This document shows, one piece after another, positions 29,485 through 38,346 of a DNA stretch of 64,000 bases (positions are counted from its first letter, which is position 1; every line of letters starts with the position of its first letter). The position numbers were made by a program, and so were the translations under genes. Where the stretch lies: contig CP148074.1 in NCBI GenBank assembly GCA_037482215.1, positions 1,736,001-1,800,000 on the forward strand, read 5' to 3'. The notes below the pieces were generated by a model. The model was not told the origin of the DNA. It made no database searches and saw only the letters and a program-made list of their open reading frames with translations. Source of the stretch: Pseudomonas mendocina. Lineage in GTDB: Bacteria; Pseudomonadota; Gammaproteobacteria; Pseudomonadales; Pseudomonadaceae.

Positions 29485-30728
29485 TGTTCCGCCCGCTGAG
29501 TCTGTTTATAGGTATCCGTTACACCGGTGCGAAACGGCGTAACCACTACATCTCCTTTATCTCGATGACCTCAATGATTGGTCTGGCACTGGGTGTGCTG
29601 GCGATGATTGTGGTTCTGTCGGTGATGAATGGGTTTCAGAAGGAGATGAGCACGCGGATTCTAGGTATGGTGCCACACGCCAGTATTTCTGCGGATAAGC
29701 CGCTGAGTGACTGGCAGGCAGTGGCGGCTGCTGCGCGGAAAAACCCGCAGGTGTTGGGTGCTGTTCCATTCGCTGAGCTGGAGGGCATGCTGTCATACCG
29801 CGGCGTGATGCAGCCGGTGCAGTTGCATGGCGTTGATCCGTTACTGGAGCCGCAGGTCTCCATCATCGGCCAGCACATGATCCAGGGTCGGCTTGAGGAC
29901 TTGCGTGAAGGCGATTATGGCGTGGTGATCGGCGAGATTACCGCACGCCGCTTCCAGTTGCGTATTGGCGACAAATTGGCGCTGATCGTGCCAGAGGTCA
30001 GCAGCGTACCGGGTGGGATTAGCCCGCGTATGCAGCGTCTGAACGTGGTGGGTATCTTTAAGGTCGGCGCAGAGCTGGACAGCTCGTTGGCTCTGATTAA
30101 TGTGGCCGACGCGGCGCAAATCCAGCGCTTTGAGCCGGGGCAGGTGCAAAGTGTGCGCCTGAAACTGGCCGACTTGTATCAGGCGCCGCAGGTGGCCGCC
30201 AGCATTGCTGCGGACTTGGGGGAAGGGTTTAAGCCCAGCGACTGGACCCAGACCCAGGGCAGCCTGTTCAGTGCAATGAAGATGGAAAAAACCATGATCG
30301 GCTTGCTTCTACTGCTGATTGTGGCGGTTGCTGCCTTCAACATCATTGCGACGTTGATCATGGTGGTTTCGGATAAAGGCGCTGATATCGCCATTTTGAG
30401 AACTCTCGGGGCCACACCGCAGCAGATCATGGGTATTTTCATGGTTCAAGGTACGGTGATCGGTGTAATCGGCACGCTGATCGGTGCGGTCCTTGGGGTG
30501 ATTGCGGCGCTAAATGTCAGCCAGTTGGTGGGGTGGATCGAGCGGGTGAGTGGGCGGCATGTGATGAGCTCGGATGTTTACTTCGTCAGTAACCTGCCTT
30601 CGGATTTGCAGGTTTTTGATGTGGTGCTGATTTGCACGGCAGCCTTCAGCTTGAGCTTTCTTGCCACGATTTATCCGTCTTGGCGGGCTTCACGGATTCA
30701 GCCTGCTGAAGCCTTGCGCTACGAGTAA
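29484..30728 (+). CDS. lolE: Lipoprotein-releasing ABC transporter permease, LolE type
   Basis: 414 residues, overlapping the lolD stop by one base. Layout is identical to LolC: first helix at residues 20-50, periplasmic domain, three C-terminal helices ([20 protein letters not shown]), ending EALRYE. The two permeases share many identical blocks and are clear paralogues, so which deserves the name LolC or LolE is decided here by gene order only. A strong terminator follows. Confidence 0.9.
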   Translation: MFRPLSLFIGIRYTGAKRRNHYISFISMTSMIGLALGVLAMIVVLSVMNGFQKEMSTRILGMVPHASISADKPLSDWQAVAAAARKNPQVLGAVPFAELEGMLSYRGVMQPVQLHGVDPLLEPQVSIIGQHMIQGRLEDLREGDYGVVIGEITARRFQLRIGDKLALIVPEVSSVPGGISPRMQRLNVVGIFKVGAELDSSLALINVADAAQIQRFEPGQVQSVRLKLADLYQAPQVAASIAADLGEGFKPSDWTQTQGSLFSAMKMEKTMIGLLLLLIVAVAAFNIIATLIMVVSDKGADIAILRTLGATPQQIMGIFMVQGTVIGVIGTLIGAVLGVIAALNVSQLVGWIERVSGRHVMSSDVYFVSNLPSDLQVFDVVLICTAAFSLSFLATIYPSWRASRIQPAEALRYE

Positions 30729-30744
30729 TCACACCCGCGATATG

Positions 30745-30776
30745 AAAAAGCCGTTACTTGTGTAACGGCTTTTTTG
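30745..30776 (+). terminator. Rho-independent terminator of lolCDE
   Basis: AAAAAGCCGTTAC (30746-30758) pairs with GTAACGGCTTTTT around a 4-nt loop, followed by more T. It lies 17 bases after the stop. Confidence 0.95.
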
Positions 30777-30804
30777 TTTCTGCCGAAGGCTCAGGGAGTG
30801 AGTC

Positions 30805-33030
30805 ATGCGAACAGGGATGCTTGCAGCTATTGCCGGGCTGGTGGTGCTGCGTTGGTTACCAGCTCTGCCGCCTACGGGGTGGGTTCTGGGGATGCTGGCG
30901 GTGGGGATTGTGTTGTCAGTTGGAAGGGTCTATCCACTGGGGCTGTTTTTGTTGGGACTGTCGTGGTCCTGTATTAGCACCCAGTCAGCTCTAGATGACC
31001 GGCTGCCTGCCGAGCTGGATGGGCGAACCTTATGGCTGGAAGGAACCGTAGCAGGATTGCCGGAAGTCAGTCGGGAGGTGGTGCGTTTCGAGTTGAGGGA
31101 CGCCACGTCGCGTCGTTACGTACTACCTCGGAAAATGCGTCTGTCCTGGTATGACGGCCCGCAGTTACGAGGTGGCGAGGTTTGGCGTATGGCTGTGCGC
31201 CTTAAACGGCCCCGAGGTTTAGTCAATCCACAGTCATTTGATTACGAGGCTTGGCTGCTCGGGCAGCGCATTGGTGCCGGTGGAACGGTTAAAAGTGGTT
31301 ATCGCCTGAGAGAGGCGGGCGGTCTGTCCTCATGGCGTGACAGATTACGTCAGCAGCTACTGGCCGCTTCGGCTGCCGGGCAAGCCGGAGCATTGAGTGC
31401 GCTGGTGCTGGGCGATGGTTCCGGCCTCAGCAGTGCTGATTGGCTAGTGTTTCAAAATACCGGGACAGTGCATCTTATGGTGATCTCAGGCCAGCATATC
31501 GGCCTGATGGCGGCTCTGCTGTATGGTTTGGTAGCGGGCCTTGCACGTCTGGGCTGGTGGCCGCAGCGTTGGCCCTGGTTGCCTGTGGCTTGTGTGGTCA
31601 GCTTTGCCGGGGCAATGGGCTACGGCCTGTTAGCGGGGTTTCAGGTGCCGGTTCAGCGTGCCTGTGTGGCTGTTGCATTGGTGCTGATATGGCGCTGGCG
31701 ATACCGTCATCTCGGGGTGATTGATCCTCTGCTAATCAGTTTACTGGCGGTTTTGTTATGGGAGCCGTTGGTGTGTCTCCAGGCAGGTTTCTGGTTGTCG
31801 TTCGGTGCGGTCATCCTGCTGGTGCTGATCTTTTCCGGTCGACTTGGTGCATGGCGTTGGTGGTCAAGTTTGTGGCGGGTGCAGTGGACCATGGCTGTGG
31901 GGCTTGTACCGCTGTTGGTGGTGCAGGGCTTGCCAATCAGCATCACCAGCCCTTTAGCTAATCTGATTGCGGGGCCAATAGTCGGTTTTATAACGGTGCC
32001 GCTGGGGTTGCTCGGCATGGTGCTTCTACCAGTTCCGTGGCTTGGCGAAGGTCTGCTATGGCTGGCAGGAGGCACACTGAATATCTTGTTTAGTGTGTTG
32101 GCGTTATTGGCGCAGTTGCTGCCAGCCTGGACGCCCAGTGCGCTCCCGCTGTGGGCCTGGGGCTGTGGTCTGATTGGCGGGTTAGTCTTATTGATGCCCG
32201 CGGCCTTGCCCATGCGAAGCCTAGGTTTGGGGCTACTCATGCCGCTGGTTTTCCTGCCGGCGGTACGCCCTGAGTCTGGTGAAGCGGATGTCTGGGTGTT
32301 GGATGTGGGGCAGGGGCTTTCGGTTCTGATCAGAACCCGGGATTACGATCTCCTTTATGACGCAGGGCCTAAGTTTGGCGAGTTTGATACCGGGCAGAGG
32401 ATCGTTGTGCCTTCTTTGCGGGCGTTGGATGTGCGCAAACTGGACATGATGCTGATCAGCCATGCCGACACCGATCATAGCGGCGGTGCAATAGCTATCA
32501 CACAGGGGGTGCCGGTTCGGCGTGTGGTCAGTGGTGAGCCCGTGAAACTGGGGGCTGCCTTGAAGGCTGATCCTTGCCTGAGTGATGCGCAGTGGCAGTG
32601 GAATGGCGTGCGCTTTCGCCTGTGGCAATGGTCGGGAGCGCGCAACGGCAATCAGGCCTCCTGTGTGTTGATGGTTGAGGCGGGTGGGGAGCAGCTGTGG
32701 CTCACGGGTGACATAGATCAGGACGCTGAAAGAGGTCTAGTGGAAAATACCGGGCTGCAAAGGGTTCACTGGCTGCTGGCGCCTCATCACGGCAGTCGGA
32801 GTTCCTCGTCACAGTTATTACTTGAGCGTGTAAGGCCTGCCAACAGTCTGATTTCCCGTGGTGCTCACAATGCTTTTGGCCACCCGCATGAGGCAGTTGT
32901 GCAGCGCTATCGGGATGTCGGAACACAGATTTATGACACTGCCGAGCAGGGCGCCATCCGCATAAAACTGGGGCGCTTTGTTCCGGCAGAGTCCGGCAGA
33001 GCGCAGTTGCACTTTTGGCGTGAAAAATGA
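30805..33030 (+). CDS. comEC: ComEC/Rec2-type DNA internalisation channel
   Basis: 741 residues with AGGGAG upstream of the ATG. Three parts: an N-terminal DUF4131 region with helices and a soluble beta domain; a Competence domain of about ten helices (motif MVISGQHIGLMAALLYGL); and a C-terminal metallo-beta-lactamase-like domain from about residue 495 (VWVLDVGQGLSVLIRT, HADTDHSGGA, APHHGSRSSSS). In competent bacteria ComEC moves single-stranded DNA into the cytoplasm. The metal motif looks complete. It is followed by exbB after 72 bases. Confidence 0.95.
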   Translation: MRTGMLAAIAGLVVLRWLPALPPTGWVLGMLAVGIVLSVGRVYPLGLFLLGLSWSCISTQSALDDRLPAELDGRTLWLEGTVAGLPEVSREVVRFELRDATSRRYVLPRKMRLSWYDGPQLRGGEVWRMAVRLKRPRGLVNPQSFDYEAWLLGQRIGAGGTVKSGYRLREAGGLSSWRDRLRQQLLAASAAGQAGALSALVLGDGSGLSSADWLVFQNTGTVHLMVISGQHIGLMAALLYGLVAGLARLGWWPQRWPWLPVACVVSFAGAMGYGLLAGFQVPVQRACVAVALVLIWRWRYRHLGVIDPLLISLLAVLLWEPLVCLQAGFWLSFGAVILLVLIFSGRLGAWRWWSSLWRVQWTMAVGLVPLLVVQGLPISITSPLANLIAGPIVGFITVPLGLLGMVLLPVPWLGEGLLWLAGGTLNILFSVLALLAQLLPAWTPSALPLWAWGCGLIGGLVLLMPAALPMRSLGLGLLMPLVFLPAVRPESGEADVWVLDVGQGLSVLIRTRDYDLLYDAGPKFGEFDTGQRIVVPSLRALDVRKLDMMLISHADTDHSGGAIAITQGVPVRRVVSGEPVKLGAALKADPCLSDAQWQWNGVRFRLWQWSGARNGNQASCVLMVEAGGEQLWLTGDIDQDAERGLVENTGLQRVHWLLAPHHGSRSSSSQLLLERVRPANSLISRGAHNAFGHPHEAVVQRYRDVGTQIYDTAEQGAIRIKLGRFVPAESGRAQLHFWREK

Positions 33031-33102
33031 GTCATACAGCGGTCGGCGTGGCAGCAGGCCTATGCTAGAGTTGCGGGAATTTTGAGAAGGGGATCTGCTA
33101 CC

Positions 33103-33735
33103 GTGTGGGAACTGGTCAAAGCTGGCGGCTGGATTATGCTGCCGATCATTCTGTGTTCTATCGCTGCTGCAGGCATTATCGCCGAACGACTCTGGACGCT
33201 GCGGCCAAGCCGCGTGTCTCCCCCCCACCTGTTAGGCCAGGTGTGGAAGTGGATCAAGGAAAAGAAACTCAATAACCAGAAGCTCAAGGAGCTGCGCGCT
33301 GACTCTCCGCTCGGGCAGATTCTGGCCGCAGGCCTGGCCAATTCCAAGCATGGCCGGGAGATCATGAAAGAGTGTATCCAGGAGGCTGCGGCCCGGGTCA
33401 TTCATGAGCTGGAGCGCTACCTCAATGCGCTAGGCACCATTGCCGGTATTGCTCCGTTGCTAGGGCTGCTGGGTACTGTGCTGGGTATGATCGACATTTT
33501 CAGCTCCTTTATGGGCTCAGGCATGACCAATGCGGGTTCACTGGCTGGCGGTATTGCTAAGGCGCTGATCACCACGGCCGCGGGCCTGATCGTAGCTATA
33601 CCGGCGCTGTTCTTTCACCGTTACCTGCAGCGTCGTGTTGACGAGTTGGTCGTGGGCATGGAGCAAGAAGCGATTCGACTGGTGGAAGTGGTGCAAGGCG
33701 ACCGTGATGTCGATCTCGGTGAGGAAAAACCGTGA
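33103..33735 (+). CDS. exbB: MotA/TolQ/ExbB-type proton channel protein
   Basis: 210 residues from the GTG at 33103, with AGAAGGGG upstream; a TTG seven codons earlier is inside that Shine-Dalgarno. Three membrane helices: one at the N-terminus (AGGWIMLPIILCSIAAAG), two in the second half (TIAGIAPLLGLLGTVLGMIDIF, GGIAKALITTAAGLIVAIPALFF). These are the ExbB/TolQ signature helices that conduct protons to power outer-membrane processes. It overlaps exbD by four bases and is followed by lpxK. The partner energised by this particular pair is not evident; no TonB or TolA gene is nearby. Confidence 0.93.
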   Translation: MWELVKAGGWIMLPIILCSIAAAGIIAERLWTLRPSRVSPPHLLGQVWKWIKEKKLNNQKLKELRADSPLGQILAAGLANSKHGREIMKECIQEAAARVIHELERYLNALGTIAGIAPLLGLLGTVLGMIDIFSSFMGSGMTNAGSLAGGIAKALITTAAGLIVAIPALFFHRYLQRRVDELVVGMEQEAIRLVEVVQGDRDVDLGEEKP

Positions 33736-34160
33736 AGTTTCGGCGTAAACCGCGGGAAAACGTCGAGATCAACCTGGCTTCGCTGATCGACGTAGTTTTT
33801 ATTCTGCTGCTGTTCTTTGTGGTGACCACAACCTTTACCCGTGAAACGCAGATGAAAGTCGATCTGCCGGAAGCGGCCAGTGGAACGCCCCCTGAGCAAA
33901 CAGAATTGAAGCAGTTGGAAATTCTGATTGCAGCCGATGGCACCTATTCAATGAACGGCCAGCAGCTGATGGAAAGCAAGCTGGACAACCTGATCGCAGC
34001 TTTGCAGAAGGAATCTGCGGGGGATAACAGCCTGCCGCTCATTATCAGTGCGGACGCCCAGACCCCGCATCAGGCGGTGATCACCGCTATGGATGCTGCC
34101 GGTAAGCTGGGCTTCTCCCATTTGCGACTGACCACAGTCGAGGCGCAGGCTAAGCCTTGA
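33732..34160 (+). CDS. exbD: ExbD/TolR-family protein
   Basis: 142 residues. One N-terminal membrane helix (VEINLASLIDVVFILLLFFVVTTTF) contains the conserved aspartate (Asp in LIDVVFILL) that works with ExbB/TolQ for proton flow; a periplasmic domain follows. Overlaps exbB by four bases (GTGA) and lies 12 bases before lpxK. Confidence 0.95.
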   Translation: MKFRRKPRENVEINLASLIDVVFILLLFFVVTTTFTRETQMKVDLPEAASGTPPEQTELKQLEILIAADGTYSMNGQQLMESKLDNLIAALQKESAGDNSLPLIISADAQTPHQAVITAMDAAGKLGFSHLRLTTVEAQAKP

Positions 34161-34172
34161 GGTTGATGTGTT

Positions 34173-35174
34173 ATGAGCCTCGCTGAGCGTCTTAGCCAAG
34201 CCTGGTACAACGGACATCCGGCGTTACTGTTGCTGCGCCCATTGGAGTGGCTGTATCGGACGGTTGTCCAGCGTAAGCGTGCGTGTTTTCTGAGCGGTCA
34301 GAGCCAAAGCTACCGGGCGCCAGTGCCTGTCGTTGTAGTTGGAAACATTACAGTGGGTGGCACTGGTAAAACGCCGATGATCCTCTGGTTGGTTGAACAT
34401 TGCCGCCGCCAGGGATTGCGCGTAGGTGTTGTCAGCCGTGGCTACGGTGCCAAGCCGCCACACTTCCCCTGGAGAGTAGAAGCCAGCCAGGCTGCCAGTG
34501 TGGCGGGGGATGAACCGCTGCTGATCGTGCAGCGTTGCGGTGTACCGCTGATGATTGACCCTGACCGCAGTCGTGCCGTGCAGGCACTGCTGGCTGAACA
34601 GCCGCTGGATTTGATCCTCAGTGATGATGGCCTGCAGCACTACCGTCTGGCGCGGGACCTTGAGCTGGTACTGATTGATGCGGCCCGTGGGCTCGGCAAT
34701 CGCCGTTGTCTGCCGGAAGGACCGCTGCGGGAGCCGTCTGAGCGCCTGAAAAGCGTGGATGCAGTGCTTTATAACGGCACGCGCAACGCGCCTGCCGGTG
34801 GCTATGGTTTTGTCCTACGGGCTAAGGCCTTGGTTAACCTCAAAACCGCTGAACAACGGCCACTGGATCATTTCCCACCGGGGCAGTCCGTGCATGCGGT
34901 GGCTGGTATCGGCAACCCCCAGCGTTTCTTCAACACCCTTGAAGGACTACACTGGAAGCCTGTATGCCATGCATTTGCCGACCATGCTCCCTACAGCTCA
35001 GAGTTACTGGACTTTACCCCGAAATTGCCGGTGCTAATGACGGAAAAGGATGCAGTCAAATGCCGGGGCTTTGCCCTGGATGATTGGTGGTATCTGGCGG
35101 TTGATGCTGAACCCACACCTGAATTTGTCGGTTGGTTCGATCAACAACTACAGCGATTGATACCGCGTAGCTGA
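34173..35174 (+). CDS. lpxK: Tetraacyldisaccharide 4'-kinase
   Basis: 333 residues. Phosphorylates the 4' position of the lipid A disaccharide precursor at the inner membrane. The N-terminal membrane-associating region ([14 protein letters not shown]) is followed by Walker [16 protein letters not shown] (about 56-70), SRGYGAK and the [14 protein letters not shown] motif. Length is normal. With kdsB downstream it forms a lipopolysaccharide biosynthesis pair. Confidence 0.96.
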   Translation: MSLAERLSQAWYNGHPALLLLRPLEWLYRTVVQRKRACFLSGQSQSYRAPVPVVVVGNITVGGTGKTPMILWLVEHCRRQGLRVGVVSRGYGAKPPHFPWRVEASQAASVAGDEPLLIVQRCGVPLMIDPDRSRAVQALLAEQPLDLILSDDGLQHYRLARDLELVLIDAARGLGNRRCLPEGPLREPSERLKSVDAVLYNGTRNAPAGGYGFVLRAKALVNLKTAEQRPLDHFPPGQSVHAVAGIGNPQRFFNTLEGLHWKPVCHAFADHAPYSSELLDFTPKLPVLMTEKDAVKCRGFALDDWWYLAVDAEPTPEFVGWFDQQLQRLIPRS

Positions 35175-35226
35175 TTCAAATATCTGATGAGTCCGGCCGA
35201 GCCGGCCGGTTTAACAAGGAACTGCC

Positions 35227-35412
35227 ATGGACACGAAACTTCTCGACATCCTCGCTTGCCCACTGTGCAAGGGGCCTCTGCACCTCTCCGCAGACAAAAG
35301 CGAGTTGATCTGCAAAGCCGATGCGCTGGCGTATCCGGTGCGTGATGGTATTCCTGTCATGCTCGAAGGCGAGGCTCGCACCCTGAACGTTGATGAGCGT
35401 CTGGATAAATAA
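35227..35412 (+). CDS. Trm112-family zinc-binding small protein
   Basis: 61 residues. The CPLC pair near residue 12 and a further cysteine in [11 protein letters not shown], followed by [14 protein letters not shown], match the bacterial Trm112/YcaR family (UPF0434), which in eukaryotes activates methyltransferases. The bacterial role is not established. It directly abuts kdsB, as in many proteobacteria. Confidence 0.93.
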   Translation: MDTKLLDILACPLCKGPLHLSADKSELICKADALAYPVRDGIPVMLEGEARTLNVDERLDK

Positions 35413-36177
35413 ATGAGCACTGCCTTTACCGTTGTTATTCCTGCCCGTTATGCCTCTAGCCGTCTGCCGGGCAAGCCGCTTCAAGATATTGCTGGCAAGC
35501 CGATGATTCAGCACGTTTGGGAGCAGGCATGCCGCAGTGCCGCTCAGCAAGTGGTAGTCGCCACCGATGATCAGCGCATCGCTGACGCTTGCGAAGGTTT
35601 TGGAGCGAAGGTTGTGATGACGCGTGTCGATCACAACTCGGGAACTGACCGTCTGGCTGAAGTGGCAACGGCCTTGGGCCTCGCTGCTGACGCGATTGTG
35701 GTCAATGTGCAAGGGGATGAGCCGCTTATTCCGCCTTCGATCATTGACCAAGTGGCTGAAAACCTGGCCAATAACCCTCAGGCTGCCATTGCTACACTGG
35801 CTGAGCCCATTGAGGATGTGCAGTCGCTGTTCAATCCTAATGTGGTCAAGGTGGTGGCGGATAAAACCGGGCTGGCCCTGACGTTTAGTCGTGCTCCACT
35901 GCCATGGGCGCGTGATGCGTTTGCTGTGAGCAAAGAGCAGCTGCCGCAGAACGTTCCTTACCGTCGTCACATCGGCATTTATTCTTACCGTGCTCAATTT
36001 CTGCATGACTTTGTCAGTTGGGGCCCATGCTGGCTGGAAAATACCGAGTGCCTTGAGCAGTTGCGTGCCCTGTGGCATGGCGTGCGTATCCACGTTGCAG
36101 ACGCCCTTGAGGCGCCAGCGGCGGGCGTTGATACCCCTGAAGATTTGGCGCGGGTTCGCCAGCTGCTGGGGGCTTGA
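35413..36177 (+). CDS. kdsB: 3-deoxy-manno-octulosonate cytidylyltransferase
   Basis: 254 residues. Activates Kdo as CMP-Kdo for lipopolysaccharide inner core synthesis. Hallmarks: [14 protein letters not shown] (11-24), [12 protein letters not shown], and [13 protein letters not shown]. It starts immediately after the Trm112 stop and its TGA overlaps the phosphatase ATG by one base (TGATG). Confidence 0.97.
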   Translation: MSTAFTVVIPARYASSRLPGKPLQDIAGKPMIQHVWEQACRSAAQQVVVATDDQRIADACEGFGAKVVMTRVDHNSGTDRLAEVATALGLAADAIVVNVQGDEPLIPPSIIDQVAENLANNPQAAIATLAEPIEDVQSLFNPNVVKVVADKTGLALTFSRAPLPWARDAFAVSKEQLPQNVPYRRHIGIYSYRAQFLHDFVSWGPCWLENTECLEQLRALWHGVRIHVADALEAPAAGVDTPEDLARVRQLLGA

Positions 36178-36641
36178 TGCGCATTTTGTTCGTTTGCCTG
36201 GGTAATATCTGCCGCTCACCTACGGCTGAAGCGGTGTTGCGCCATAAATTGCAGGAAGCAGGGCTGGATGGCCGGGTTGAAGTGGATTCCGCCGGAACCA
36301 GCGACTGGCATGTCGGCAAGCAGGCTGACAGCCGTACCCGTCGTGCTGCACAACATCGCGGTTATGACATGTCAGCTTTGCGAGGTCGGCAGGCCGTGCC
36401 TGAAGACTTCCAGCGCTTTGATCTGATTTTGGCGATGGACAAGAGCAACTTGAGCAATTTGCAGCAAATTCAGCCTCACTCAGCGAAGGCAGAGCTGGAT
36501 CTGTTCTTGCGTCGTTATCAGATGCCACTTAGTGAAGTGCCTGATCCTTACTACGGTGGGGAAGATGGCTTCGAGCAGGTGTTAGATTTAATTGAGCAAG
36601 CCTGTGACGCCTTAGTCGTGGAAATCAAAGGACGCTTATGA
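36177..36641 (+). CDS. Low molecular weight protein-tyrosine phosphatase
   Basis: 154 residues from the ATG at 36177. The phosphate loop CLGNICRS (Cys7, Arg13) and the general acid in VPDPYYGGEDGF (DPYY) are intact, so it should be active. Such phosphatases often oppose tyrosine kinases of exopolysaccharide export, but no kinase is encoded here. It is sandwiched between kdsB and murB with overlaps on both sides. Confidence 0.94.
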   Translation: MRILFVCLGNICRSPTAEAVLRHKLQEAGLDGRVEVDSAGTSDWHVGKQADSRTRRAAQHRGYDMSALRGRQAVPEDFQRFDLILAMDKSNLSNLQQIQPHSAKAELDLFLRRYQMPLSEVPDPYYGGEDGFEQVLDLIEQACDALVVEIKGRL

Positions 36642-37657
36642 CGTTGCTGGTGCAGTCTCAGGTTTCGCTCAAACCCTACAACAGTTTTGGCGTAGATGTG
36701 CAGGCACAGTATTTTGCTGAAGCCGTTAATGAGCAGGATGTGCGTGAAGCCATTTCTTATGCCGCTGCCCGCAATGTGCCTCTATGGGTAATCGGCGGAG
36801 GAAGCAACCTGCTCCTGACACGTGATGTTGATGCGCTGGTGTTGCGCATGAACAGCCGTGGCCTGAGGCTACTCAGTGACGACGGTGAGCGAGTTGTGGT
36901 CGAGGCTGAGGCTGGCGAAGTATGGCATTCATTTGTCTTGTGGACGCTTGAGCAAGGTTTCTCCGGTCTTGAAAACCTCAGTCTAATTCCCGGCACTGTG
37001 GGTGCTGCACCGATGCAGAATATTGGTGCTTACGGTGTTGAAATCAAAGACGTATTCGCCGGGCTGACGGCTCTGGATCGGGAGTCAGGTGAGGTGAGGG
37101 ACTTTGATCTGGCTGACTGTGCCTTTGCCTATCGCGACAGCTTGTTTAAGCAGAAGAGCGGTCGCTGGGTGATTTTACGGGTGCGGTTCAATCTGCGCCG
37201 TACAGCCGCACTGACGTTGCACTATGGGCTCGTACAGCAGCACCTACTTGATCAGGGCATCACCGAGCCATCTCCTCTTGATGTCAGTCGGGCCGTATGC
37301 AGCATTCGTAGCGAGAAACTCCCTGACCCGGCGGTATTGGGTAATGCCGGGAGTTTTTTCAAGAATCCTTTGGTCAGCGCTGAAACCGCGGCTGAGCTCA
37401 AGCGGGCTTATCCGCAGCTGGTTGCCTACCCTCAAGCGGATGGTCAAGTCAAACTGGCGGCTGGTTGGCTGATTGAGCAAGCGGGCTGGAAAGGTTTCAG
37501 GGAAGGGGACGCGGGTGTGCACAAATTGCAGGCGCTGGTGCTGGTTAACTATGGCTGTGCTACCGGTACAGAATTGTTGAACCTCGCCCGTAAAATTCAG
37601 GCTGACATTGCTAGCCGCTTCGGCGTTGAGCTTGAGATAGAGCCCAATCTGTATTAA
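36638..37657 (+). CDS. murB: UDP-N-acetylenolpyruvoylglucosamine reductase
   Basis: 339 residues, the type I (E. coli-like) length. It reduces enolpyruvyl-UDP-GlcNAc to UDP-MurNAc with FAD and NADPH. Visible: SLKPYNSFGVD at the N-terminus, the FAD loop IGGGSNLLL, GTVGAAPMQNIGAYGVE, and the catalytic Ser in LGNAGSFFKNP. The terminal Glu lies in VELEIEPNL. It overlaps the upstream phosphatase gene by four bases. Confidence 0.96.
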   Translation: MTLLVQSQVSLKPYNSFGVDVQAQYFAEAVNEQDVREAISYAAARNVPLWVIGGGSNLLLTRDVDALVLRMNSRGLRLLSDDGERVVVEAEAGEVWHSFVLWTLEQGFSGLENLSLIPGTVGAAPMQNIGAYGVEIKDVFAGLTALDRESGEVRDFDLADCAFAYRDSLFKQKSGRWVILRVRFNLRRTAALTLHYGLVQQHLLDQGITEPSPLDVSRAVCSIRSEKLPDPAVLGNAGSFFKNPLVSAETAAELKRAYPQLVAYPQADGQVKLAAGWLIEQAGWKGFREGDAGVHKLQALVLVNYGCATGTELLNLARKIQADIASRFGVELEIEPNLY

Positions 37658-37753
37658 ACCCGGATTTCTATTTAGGTACGTCGGTGCGGTGCAATTTGTC
37701 TGGTTTGGTCTGGTCAAGCGGTTCGCTGTGTGGCGTACTTGGGTTCCTATTGC

Positions 37754-37783
37754 TTGAATTTTTGGCAACACCTAACCGATAAA
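37754..37783 (+). promoter_or_regulatory. Weak candidate promoter for the molybdenum hydroxylase cassette
   Basis: TTGAAT (37754-37759) and GATAAA (37778-37783) with 18 bases between, each four of six to consensus. It lies about 95 bases before the cassette's first start, in the 221-base gap after murB. Nothing else structured is obvious in that gap. Confidence 0.3.
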
Positions 37784-37878
37784 GGGCCGAATAAGAGCCG
37801 ATTGCCGCACCGGTTATCCCGTTCAAGATGAGCTGAGATCGCCTGTTAATTAATAACTAGATGATGGCGGACGAGCAG

Positions 37879-38346
37879 ATGATTACCCTGAAACTCAATG
37901 GTAAAGAGCAACAGCTGGACGTCACGGAAGATATGCCTCTGCTGTGGGCTATTCGTGATGTGGCAGGCTACACAGGCACCAAGTTCGGCTGCGGAATGGG
38001 CTTGTGCGGAGCTTGCACGGTGCACCTTGATGGTGTTGCTGTTCGCAGCTGCGTGACTCCAGTCGGTACTGTGGCCGGTAAAAACGTCAGCACCATTGAG
38101 CAGCTCGGGCAAGACCCTGTCGGTAAGCTCGTTCAAGCTGCTTGGCTGGACACGGCAGTGGCCCAGTGTGGTTACTGTCAGGGCGGCCAGATTATGTCGG
38201 CTACTGCTTTACTTAAAAGCAACCCAAACCCAACCGACGAGCAGATTGAAGAAGCCATGATCGGCAACATCTGTCGTTGTGGGACCTATAACCGCATCAA
38301 GACAGCGATTCGCCAAGCGGCCTCTCAAATCAAGGAGGCGCAGTGA
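37879..38346 (+). CDS. iorA: Molybdenum hydroxylase small subunit, [2Fe-2S] (isoquinoline 1-oxidoreductase alpha type)
   Basis: 155 residues from the ATG at 37879; the in-frame ATG at 37861 has no Shine-Dalgarno. Two [2Fe-2S] clusters are predicted. The plant-type N-terminal domain has [18 protein letters not shown] with a fourth cysteine in VRSCVTP. The helical C-terminal domain has [12 protein letters not shown] and [11 protein letters not shown]. It passes electrons from the molybdopterin subunit to an acceptor. The real substrate could be another N-heterocycle or aldehyde. Its TGA overlaps the large subunit ATG. Confidence 0.9.
   Translation: MITLKLNGKEQQLDVTEDMPLLWAIRDVAGYTGTKFGCGMGLCGACTVHLDGVAVRSCVTPVGTVAGKNVSTIEQLGQDPVGKLVQAAWLDTAVAQCGYCQGGQIMSATALLKSNPNPTDEQIEEAMIGNICRCGTYNRIKTAIRQAASQIKEAQ

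Noticed and set aside
35176..36219. 347-codon frame antisense to Trm112/kdsB
   Set aside because: kdsB on the other strand is unambiguous; this frame has shadow composition.
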